A stretch of DNA of 64,000 bases from Sipunculus nudus (lineage: Eukaryota; Annelida; Sipuncula; Golfingiida; Sipunculidae): the NCBI GenBank assembly GCA_026874595.1, contig CM049306.1, positions 29,813,519 through 29,877,518 on the forward strand, given 5' to 3'. The position numbers and the translations under genes are program-made. How positions within the stretch are numbered: the stretch's first letter is position 1; each line of letters starts with the position of its first letter. This document shows, one piece after another, positions 35,701 through 45,099 of this stretch. The notes under the pieces were generated by a model. It searched no databases. It was given only the letters and a program-made list of their open reading frames with translations, and was not told where the DNA came from.

Positions 35701-36660
35701 TATGAATGCCCTGCTTGAATAAGTGGGTGCCCTGTACTAATCACCCTGTCCATCTGTCTGTCCTGCCATCTGTCTGTCTGTCTGTTTGTCCGTCCGTCTG
35801 TCCACAAATTTGTTTCCGGATGATAACTCCTGTTTGGATTGACATATGGATTTCAAACTGACTTATATATATGGCCAACCACAAAAGCAAAAACCTATTG
35901 ACTTTTGGGTCATGAGGTAAAAGGTCACCGTTACAGACCCCACATCTTTAAAAAGTTTGTGGCTACATTTTAAGCCAATCTTTCATCCAAGAAATTCCAT
36001 CTCGCTCATATATCTCACCTGCCAATGGGAAAAGATGCCGATCGATTTTTGCGTCACAAGGTCTAAGGGCAAGGTCACAGGAGCCATCTGTCCACAAATT
36101 CATTTCTGGATGATAACTCCTATTTGGATTGACATATGGATTTCAAACTTGACTTATATATGGCCCACCACAAAAGCAAAAACCTATTGACTTTTGGGTC
36201 ATGAGGTAAAAGGTCAAGGTCACAGGACCCACATCTTTAAAAAGATTTTCATGCACTTCAAGTCAAAATTTTCATCCCACACCCTCCATCCTGCACTTAT
36301 AGCTCAATAGGGAAAGATCCCTAGTGAGTTTGGGGTCACAAGGTCAAAGGTCAAGGTCACAAGAGCCATCTGTCCTCAGATTTGTTTCTGGATGATAACT
36401 CCAGTTTGAATTGACATCGATTTCAAACTTGTTAATTAATGGCCATCCACTAATGTAAGTACCCTTCTGATTCAGGGTCATAAGGTAACAGGTGAAGGTC
36501 ACAGAACCCACATCTTTAAAAAGATTGTGGAGGCATTGTAAAGATTTCATCCAAAATCTTTCACTTTTGGATTACCTAACAATAGGGGAAGAACCATTAT
36601 TGATTTCAACATCGTAAGTTTAAAGGTCATGGTCACAGGACATCCTACTGATTTATATAC
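35701..36660. repeat. ~285-bp tandem repeat with AGGTCA strings, three units
   Basis: CCACAAATT.(T/C)ATTTCTGGATGATAACTCC-type strings recur at 35801, 36091 and about 36373. Each unit contains one or two AAGGTCAAGGTCAC-type strings (36207-36222, 36341-36359). The left edge is a CTGT/GTCC microsatellite (35746-35802). No element ends are resolved. The same style of unit is common in bivalve repeats. Confidence 0.8.
35746..35802. repeat. Imperfect (CTGT)n/(CCGT)n microsatellite
   Basis: CTGTCTGTCTGTCTGTTTGT and CCGTCCGTCTGTCC runs, read directly. Confidence 0.85.
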
Positions 36661-36931
36661 TGACCAGCCCTGCAGTTTAATAAGTCTGATGTAATTATGC
36701 CTCTATTGCTTGGAATGCTCTACTCCTACAATTTCATACATGACTATCACTGATCTTCTTAGTTCAGTGTTTAGATACTATTTTGGGTCAGTTTCCTGTA
36801 TCTCTGCATGTAATCAGTCCTTTATTATATTTTTTCAAGCATCACTTAGCCCCTAGTGGAAGTCTATGGGCCTTTTGTGGGACCCTGTCTGACCTGTCAT
36901 TATTCTTGTTTCTTATAGGACCCCTAATGTC
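36661..36931. other. Non-coding stretch
   Basis: No gene or clear family. Shorter than 300 bp; listed for continuity. Confidence 0.4.
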
Positions 36932-37067
36932 ACCTTAAAGCCAGCTGTCAACCTACCTTTTCTGTAGAATATATTATATGTGACTTCTGGCTCACTTTGC
37001 ATACATGTTAATGAACCCTTGGTAATTCCTGATAAAAGTTGTTATAACGCCAGATGTCCATGTTTAA
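36932..37067 (+). repeat. Interspersed repeat family B, copy 4, left half
   Basis: AAAGCCAGCTGTCAACCTACC, GGTAATTCCTGAT and CCAGATGTCCATGT align with copy 3 (60223 onward) and copy 2. This copy has an internal deletion and stops at TTAA (37064-37067), exactly where the right half at 42678 resumes. Confidence 0.65.
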
Positions 37068-37083
37068 GGCTTTAAACTCCAAT

Positions 37084-37155
37084 AACGCCCGCCAGGGCGC
37101 GCGGTTTGTCACGGGCCTGGTGTTCAAAAACGCCCGCCCGGGCGCGCTAAAGCCC
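37084..37155. repeat. G+C-rich 45-bp direct repeat
   Basis: AACGCCCGCC(A/C)GGGCGCGC occurs at 37084 and 37129. The second copy includes the palindrome CGCCCGGGCG. It is the most CpG-dense spot in the window. Confidence 0.8.
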
Positions 37156-40100
37156 ATTTTACATACCCGTAATTGGGGCAAGTTTTGGGGGTGAAATGTT
37201 TATTGTCATCCATCATATTTGTACTTAAATGAAAGAGAAAAACGTCAAGTGTTGTTCTAACATGTGACCAAGATCCAAACTGGCGCGAACGCAGACTTGT
37301 TGGAAAAAATATAAAAATGATTGACTTTCACTCACGTGGCCTTGTTACGTGGGCCCTGGTAACATGTCGGCTGCGAGAGTAAAATCAGACACCTACGCTA
37401 AATTCATCAGAAATCGGTAAATTACCAAATGTTGGCAATCAATCCTGGTGACAAAATCAAGTGCAGTGTGTTTACAGATTTAACTTCCGTTAAACATTTC
37501 CAAGATCATATATTATCCCCTTTTTTATTGGTTTAACTTGTGACCAATGATCGCCGTCCGACTGACTGACGCGTCTGACAGACACCACGCACGTGATCTG
37601 CGTGACCTCCTTACTGTGTCATGTACTGGCACTTGAAAACCATTTTTAACCGATATCATATAATAAAATGAGTATTTATTTTAAATATTAACATATTTTC
37701 TTAACTAAAAATCGAAGATACTGTCATATATCATGTCGTATATATATGTGATGTCTGATTGTTTACTAGTGATCATTTCTGTGCCAAACATTCTATGTAC
37801 AATCGTAATCGGGCACAATCGGCCGTGCACAAGAACTGTCAATCATTCTAAGAGGCTTTTTGGATTGAAAATAAAATTAATACCGTCTTAAATTAGAAAC
37901 AGCCAGATATTATATGGATATAGTTAATTTTCCAGTGTAAAATATAAAGATAACTTTATACTCCATGAAATATTGAAGTAATTATTTTACGACGTACGTG
38001 GATCGAACTGTACGCCTATACACCCAGATCCTTGAATATGTAAAACAAGACAGTAAGTGACTTATACGCTTGAACAAATATGTATTAATACGGTTTTAAC
38101 ACATACTGAACAGATTTTACAAATTTTTATATGTGTAGTACTTCCTGTATATGTATAGGCTACATGTGTACGTGCACGTGTGCGCGCTTTTGTGTGTGTG
38201 TGTATATATATAGGCCTATGTGCGTATTATAATTTTCATTAGTGATTGAAAAAAGCACCAGTAGTTGTCACTGCCAGTGAAACAGATTTTCGGCGGAGCT
38301 GCAAAACATCCTTAAATATATATGGCACATAGCAAACTAAATTTAAAAAATATAACCTATTATATTATGAATTGAAGTAAATAATTTTTTTTTGTAATAC
38401 GTTTGCCTATAACAGGCTATTCATTGTTGTAAGGAACAGTTATAAATGTGTGTACCTTTTAAACATAAAATCTGATCACTAATACCAGAACTTATAACTC
38501 CTTTTTATATTTCATCCATGAAAGTTTCTCAAATCGGGTTCATTCGCCGCCTATATTCATAAAAAATACATAACGTATACCGCAGACTGCATATATATCG
38601 CATATACCGTACGTGCACCCGGTATAAACGCCGCTTTATATTGATATCGCTCTCAAAACCCAGTCAACGCTTGCATGCATGGCCCAGGGATTAAATATGG
38701 AAAATGTGTCGTGGTCATGATAATCCTTTAAAGTCATACGGCGGAGTCAGTCTCAGTCATGATACATGCAAGAAAATGAATAAAATGCATTCGCCAATCT
38801 TAAATTAGAAGCTATAGCGTATATATATAGTGACGGTGACACAGTGAAAGTAAAATATTAAGACCAAAGATGCGGACTTTCGATATGCATGCGCATGGTG
38901 TATTCAAAATGACGATCGAGAAACCATGCAGGTGGACAAATTAGACTGAAATCTAATTGTACCTTTACATTGCTGTACAATAAGATTTAAAAGACGCAGG
39001 TATACAAATATATCTATATTGCAAAATGTTTGATGGCTTTGTCTCAAACTTGCCCCTTTCGAAGACCTAAAATACCACAGGGTGTCGGCTTCTATTTTTA
39101 CCCACCGACCTTGTCATTTTCACGTTTGATTGACAGTTTTATTAGCACAAGGAAATTTTCCTATCACACAGAAGATTTTAGCGGAAAGACAGCACACAAC
39201 ATGTGGCCAACCAGACGGGGATTCGGAGTGAAAATTACTACTTTAAATTGGCATCTATAACATTAATCATCAAAGGATAATGACATCATTTACAATGTTC
39301 GGGAACCGAACGACATGTATAATTGCCAGGTGTAGGTCATGGTCCGCGTCTGTACAGCTGACGGGACTGGTGAATACAAAATAAATAAATAAACAAACAC
39401 CCAAGAGATCATAACTTATTAGAAGTTTTTGGAACATTCCAGGTGCTTCTTAAGAATTATTGAATTGTTGCTGCATATTGTTTTATAATTAACTGGAACT
39501 CTGCCTCTCCGTGAAATCACCACCTTGCAGCCTGGGGAGACCGCATGCTTTCCTGCTGAAGCTGAAGTTTTATCAGCAGTGCATGATTTCTGACTATATG
39601 AGGGCTTAAATGTACAAAGTTGCATACGGAGGTTACCAGATTAGCTAAATGATTTGAAGTTAGGTCTCGTGTATACAGCTAGTTAACCAAGGAATTGCAT
39701 GTGCATCTCAAAATTATTAAATAAATTTTCTACTTTTCTTCAAGTGAAGTTGAATTGAATAAATGTAATTATATATTATATTTCCATTTTATATTAATTT
39801 CATATGACGTAATTATGCTTCATTTAAATGTCACTGAAATAAAGTGCAAATTGAAGACCTGGATAAGTAAGTGCATGAAGATATGTAGGCCTACATGCAA
39901 TTGTCCTCTAAGATACCAGAATGTACTGCTATGAAATCATAGTAACTAGGCATGATTTTAATAAGCATTGTTGGACTTACGTAGGCCTATATATTTGAAT
40001 AACATAACCTACATTAAAATGTACTGTGAAAACATGTTTCTTTGGTGTTACTTCACAGTTTAGTATCGTTTTCCCACGTTTATAAACTTTGGTATTATGT

Positions 40101-40316
40101 GCATTATCCCCAATAGCACATTTTAAAAACACCTTTCCAACAATAAAAAATATTGATTTTCCGTTATTTTATATTCTTGTTAATAACGATTTGTTTACAT
40201 TAATGTGCATAGGCCTATTTATTATATATGTAATAAATTATTGTTCCACTAGTACTACCAGTGTTCTCATTGTTTCTGATCCCTGCGGGAAAAAAATCGA
40301 TTCTAATGCATACATA
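37156..40316. other. CpG-retaining unique block
   Basis: I count 26 CpG in 37081-37560, against 2 in 12001-12480 and 1 in 50041-50520. Frames are short and unrecognised (for example 39030-39260). TAGGCCTA palindromes recur (about 38212, 39885, 39981, 40210). A GTGT/TATA microsatellite lies at 38190-38212. Confidence 0.5.
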
Positions 40317-40384
40317 TTGCATGACGTGAGAGGATGTTTCCAGGTAACTCTTGCATGACGTGAGAGGATGTTTCCAGGTAACTC
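40317..40384 (+). repeat. Perfect 34-bp tandem duplication with TGACGTGA
   Basis: TTGCATGACGTGAGAGGATG and the following 14 bases occur at 40317 and identically at 40351. Each copy holds TGACGTGA, a CRE-like half-palindrome. The second copy runs into a poly-C tract. Confidence 0.95.
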
Positions 40385-40386
40385 CG

Positions 40387-40408
40387 CCCCCCCCCCCCCC
40401 CCCCCCCC
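40387..40408. repeat. Poly-C tract (22 C)
   Basis: Homopolymer followed by ACCACCACCCCC, read directly. Length uncertain for technical reasons. Confidence 0.9.
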
Positions 40409-40478
40409 ACCACCACCCCCACAAAAAAAAAAGAATAATTCGACCGCCAGTCGGCACAGCATCTCATGACGCTTCTTA

Positions 40479-40590
40479 TAATAAACACGCCAGACTCAGT
40501 CACGTGAACCATGTCCATTTAAAAGACTTTACAAAATAAACACGCCAGACCCAGTCACGTGAACCTTGCCGATGTAAAAGTAGATACGAT
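40479..40590 (+). repeat. 55-bp tandem duplication with CACGTG E-boxes
   Basis: ATAAACACGCCAGAC(T/C)CAGT followed by CACGTGAACC occurs at 40481 and 40536. Each copy includes GTCACGTGA, a strong bHLH (USF/MiT-type) E-box. Confidence 0.9.
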
Positions 40591-40854
40591 TGGGTGAGAA
40601 AAGTTTACAGCGTCAGTGCGTCACCGCTGGCTGAGGGATGACGCGGTAAAATTGGACCGTTCAGGAAAAAAAACCCAAACAGACGTGTCGTCTTGCATCT
40701 TAATTGTCCAGTAAATGTTTTATTTATTTTTATTTTTCCGTTATATTGACTAGATAGGATAATTCTGCAACTAAAGTCTGGAAAACCGCCTCGTTAATGT
40801 ACCTTGTGTGCTACATATTGCTAAATTCACTCATTATCGCTCAATCACCGTCAG

Positions 40855-40870
40855 CCGCGGGGGCGGGTAC
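40855..40870 (+). promoter_or_regulatory. GC-box-like motif
   Basis: CCGCGGGGGCGGGTAC contains GGGGGCGGG, an Sp/KLF-type GC box, within the CpG-rich block and about 300 bp after the paired E-boxes. No start site is identified. Confidence 0.3.
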
Positions 40871-41039
40871 TACAAAAGAAATTGCATGGATACCCTCAAT
40901 TAAGAAAATAAGAGTTTTCACAAGTGTAAGACATTTTGGTTTTGATTTTCTATTTCAAATTTTAGTACCATCGCACTGTTTCGAATGGGAAAGATTTGGA
41001 TATATCAACGTTTATTTAGGCTAATCGTTGATCGAACCA

Positions 41040-42500
41040 AGTGCACACCTGTTTACCTGTCGCACCTGGATTTTTACCTGTGCAGATAAACGCGACAGAC
41101 CAACTAAACAGCAATTTTATTATTGCATGAAATGTTAACAAACAGGGTAGACACATTTTTCCAGATTTTATTTTAAAATCAGTCCGCGATTTGTTTTTGC
41201 CTGCACATGTAAATATATATTAATTTGACATAAAAAAGTATATTACAGGTAACCAGTGCATTTCACACCCATAAATTATATATTTTGCACATTGGAACAA
41301 AGTAAATAGTTTTTATTGCAATGTCCCTTATAACAAGTATAATATATAATTTAAATTAAAAAAATGAGAATTTACCTTTATTTACCTGATCTTACCTGTG
41401 CAGGTGAGTAAACTTTTACAGGTAGAAATTGGCAAAATTGAAATCCACAAGTCTCGTCGCTGTGCAGTTAATTAAAAGATAGCTTCTGCATATTGTTTTA
41501 ACTCCTTCAAAATTTTCCTCTCCACTTTTAAAATGAAAAGTTGTCTTTATATTCTGTACTTACAAAGGTAATTAAATCTGTTTAAGATCAAAGGTATCAT
41601 TTCAGGTAACCCAATAAATAGTGCAGTTAGTACCTATAATTCATAAATTTTACACATGGCACTCAAAATTAAGTTGTATGTTTTTTTTTCTCCCTTATTA
41701 CATGTATAAAATATATACTTCATGAAAAAAATAATTTACCTGTATTTACCTGAACTCACCTGTACAGGTGAGTATGTTTTTATGTGTAACCGTAACCAAA
41801 ATTATCAATTTATGTTTTACATGTCTGAAAAATCAAAATATAATGGTTTTACACAGTTGACACTTGTTTATCCATATTCTTCTCAGCCACTTTTCAGCAT
41901 GATTTTGTCACTGCCACAGGTAATTAGATCAGTTGAAGAACAAAGGTACTATTCACATAGGTAACTTAATTACTGTATTAAAAGCACCTGTTCTTATATC
42001 AAAATGAATTATACAGTCCATAAATAGAGAAGGTATTAATTTATAGTAACTATATTGATGAACAAGGTGTTTGCTAACATATTCAGAAAAAAAAATAATT
42101 TACCTTTACTTACCTGTACAGGTAAACATATGTGTTATATGTTAATAATCATAGAATGTGCTCTTTGGGTCAGCAAGCTTTTCAGGTGAAAAATATTTGA
42201 TTTCCACAGAAAAATCCAATTTTACTTGCACATTCTGGTTCGTTGGTGGTTCCCTTTCCAGTATTAAACCAAATCATTTACCTTTTTCTTACCTTTAATT
42301 AATAATTACCTTAGAGTGAAAAAAAATCCTTAAATTTCCCTGTTTTTATCAAATGGTTAATGGGTTACCTGAACAGGATGAAAGGGGTCATTTTGGTGAT
42401 ATACCAGTGAGTGGAAATACAGTTAGTACAGATTTACCTGTTTTTACCTGTATATACCTTAGCTACATACATATCAAACCAGGTATGTAGATTATAAATA
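41040..42500. repeat. ~360-bp tandem array with ACCTGTACAGGT palindromes
   Basis: ACCTG(T/A)(A/G)CAGGT(G/A)A strings occur at about 41396, 41756 and 42111, and AAAGGTA.(C/T)ATT...AGGTAAC landmarks at about 41245, 41590 and 41945. The period is about 355-361 bp, with roughly four diverged units. Each palindrome is preceded by one or two more TTTACCT strings. Confidence 0.75.
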
Positions 42501-42677
42501 AAATAACATGATGGACATATACCTGACAGTAAAAGCTGAAAATTTCACAAAGATACCTTTAACGGTTACTGAGTTAATGTCTCTTATATAGATTCATGTC
42601 AAAATGTGGAAAAAATGCAAAATAAATCTGAACAGTAGGAGTGTGACAATCCACAGGCTAATCTGAACAGTAAAGGG

Positions 42678-42808
42678 TTAATGTGTTTGAATTATTTTCG
42701 TGGGGCCTTCACATGTTATAAACATGTACTTTCTCGCTTGTTAACTTTAAAAGTTCAAGGAATTATCTTTAGTTAATGGATGTCAGATATCAGATAGGAC
42801 CCTTGAAG
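42678..42808 (+). repeat. Interspersed repeat family B, copy 4, right half
   Basis: TTAATGTGTTTGAATTATTT ... ACATGTTATAAACATG ... GTTAATGGATGTCAGATATC align in order with 60430-60596 of copy 3. It completes the left half at 36932-37067. Confidence 0.65.
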
Positions 42809-44371
42809 GTTTTAGTTGCCACAACATATTATCTAAAAGAATGTATTGAGGTATTAGGTAAGATGCCTGGTTTCACAGTGCTCATAGTCTCATGTCTTGT
42901 AAAATCAACAAATCATAATTATGAAAATTATGAATACTTAGCTTCACACAAAATGTTTAAAAACTGATTAGGTTGTGAAAGGTGTATTAGTTAACAGTAC
43001 CATTGGAGGAGAATTTCAGCTTTTGCTCCAGGTCTGCTTCATATGGGGTTATAAAAGACATGAAGGAGCGCTGAAACGGGCCTGTAGGTTCTTCCAATGC
43101 TTGAATCAGTATAATGATTAATGTTAAGTTATACTGAAGGCTGCTTCCCATAGCTCATTGCGCATATTTTATCTTAATCTGATCTCATTATATACAGTAG
43201 ATATTTTTTACAGATTCTGCTGAGCAGCATGGCCAGTGGGCCATATAATTTATCATTTGCAAGTCATCTGCAAGTTAAACTATGGGATTAAGGTAGATAA
43301 AAAAGAGACTTCAGACCATTGTAACTGCCTGAACAATTTAGCGGAGTGCTTTGTTTAAATGACATTTAACAAGCCGCTCTTTTAATGCATGTTCAAAGCA
43401 CTTTTGTTGGCATTCTATTTCTATGAAAATGGTAAGGAAACAACCTCCCATCTTGGTTTTACCCATACAAATCTAAACACAATTATTGAATATGCATGTT
43501 TTGTGAGCAGAATTTGGATTCCGAGACAATAAAATGGTATTGAATACTGTATTCAGTGAATATGAGTGTAGTGTGATCACAAATAAAGAGCCAATTTATC
43601 TTACTGAGGACCTTCATAATGCAAATGTGCTTAGTTAGTTTGATCTGTTAATTAAAGGCTCAGGGTCCAGTGCAGGATGAATAGTACAGAGGCATAGTGT
43701 ACAGTTGTGCATGCATTATTGAATTGAGCAGTGTAATAAACACAGCAGGACTGAGACCTGCTATGGCAATCATACATTACTGTAACAGCATGTCGCTATC
43801 ACTTATTCATAGACCTGTTCACTTGCCATGATTGTGAAACATGAGGAGCGATCAGGCGGCGTAATAGAAAACATCATCTGATCACCTGAGTTACTACGAG
43901 CCGAGTGGTGGGAGGGAGTGCAAAACGTGGATGTTGACGGCCCCGCGGTCCTCCCTGTAATCACTGCAGATCATTGGTGCTTTGGCAATAATTATATATC
44001 GTCACATGACAGGCATCATTAGCGGCTGGCCCGGGTACTTGATCATCATATTTCCACTGACACTCTCTGATAGTGGTCCCCACTATATTGATCGTCATGT
44101 GAACTCTGTTAGTACAATTTTTTATCCACCTCGGAATGGCTTAGTGTGCCCACTGTAGTCATTGGTCGTTTTCTTGCCTGTCGTAGAAGCTAAGATACTG
44201 AGGGAATTTAAAAAACTGTAAATTTATGTGCTACTTTGGGCTCTCAGTTTCTCCACCGGTTCGTTAAGACTGGTGGATGCTTCATGTCCGCGCTGGTTAA
44301 GGGCTGTCATAAGCTGGGTTTGTGCTGATTTCTTTATATAAATTGACTGTCACCATATCTCTGTATTCCAG
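42809..44371. other. Unique stretch; 43.59-44.12 kb possible regulatory block
   Basis: No gene is recognised. 43590-44120 is repeat-free and G+C-elevated, with locally retained CpG (GGCCCCGCGGTCC at about 43940). It may be conserved non-coding DNA; conservation is untested. Confidence 0.25.
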
Positions 44372-44521
44372 GTCCTCGAAACTCCACTGGGAAAGGCCAG
44401 CGTTCCTTCCCTCAATGATCGTGCTTGTCATGCTGGATTTACACTGTCACACAGTGCCGTATTCAGTGTTGACCATAAACTTGTTCACTGTGCTACGGAG
44501 AAGCAAACTGTCTTTGGCTGA
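44372..44521 (+). other. Possible terminal coding exon
   Basis: A pyrimidine-rich stretch ending TCTGTATTCCAG (44360-44371) is a good 3' splice acceptor. Translation in the next frame stays open for 49 codons (VLETPLGKASVPSLNDRA...) before TGA at about 44519. Local G+C is higher than in the flanks. No homology is recognised and the length is within chance, so this is weak. Confidence 0.15.
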
Positions 44522-45099
44522 GACAGAATATCTGGAAGTGGATTTCTACCTGCTTTGACGGTTAACAATAGGGTTCTGTTTTAATAAGTATCCTAGATAG
44601 ATTTTGATTCCATTGAACACGGCGTCCAGGGTGGGATACCACTGCAGCAGATCGGTGACATGCTTAGTTTCCGTTTAGTCAGCTAAGTATTTTATCTGTA
44701 TAGCCAAATCTGTGCATATAATCCCTAGTTCCCAATGTGTGGTGCAATAAAATTGTTGAAATCATACTGTCAACTTGGACGGTTGTCCTGCACAGTATGT
44801 GCTTCAGCTAAGGTGAGATCACCAGGTTCATAATCTTTGTACAGTCAACTTCATAGTTTAGGTGTGCCAAGAAAATTCTTTATAATTTGACAGTGTTTAG
44901 TGAAAACTAAAAAAAGGGATGTTTCTTGTTTGTTGAAATTAATGTTGGATTATAGTTATGATGAACAGTGGTTCAGTGCATCATATTTCACTTATTGCCA
45001 ATTTGTCTCTGTGTGTTATCTGCTGTAGGTTTCAAGTGTGACCAGTGTTAAATGGTAGGATAAATTTCTGGCTGGCAGGTACAGAGTATTGAATGATAT
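44522..45099. other. Unique stretch
   Basis: No gene or family is recognised. Confidence 0.45.

Larger units (their letters stand above)
37068..42677. mobile_element. Candidate 5.6-kb insertion between TTAA sites
   Basis: Family-B sequence ends CCATGTTTAA at 37067 and restarts TTAATGTGTTTGAATT at 42678. Intact copies read CCATGTTGAATGTGTTTGGA, so joining the flanks restores the repeat with a single base change that creates TTAA. That is the pattern of an insertion with TTAA target duplication, as in the piggyBac superfamily. The right terminus AAAGGG fits piggyBac ends (inverted CCCTTT); the left terminus GGCTTTAAAC does not fit well. There is no long frame and no transposase. Most of the segment (37.07-41.1 kb) is CpG-rich and unlike its flanks; the right end holds a tandem array. 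Confidence 0.5.

Noticed and set aside
40215-40518. Gly-rich or Pro-rich frames
   Set aside because: Translation of the poly-C tract and its duplicated flank.
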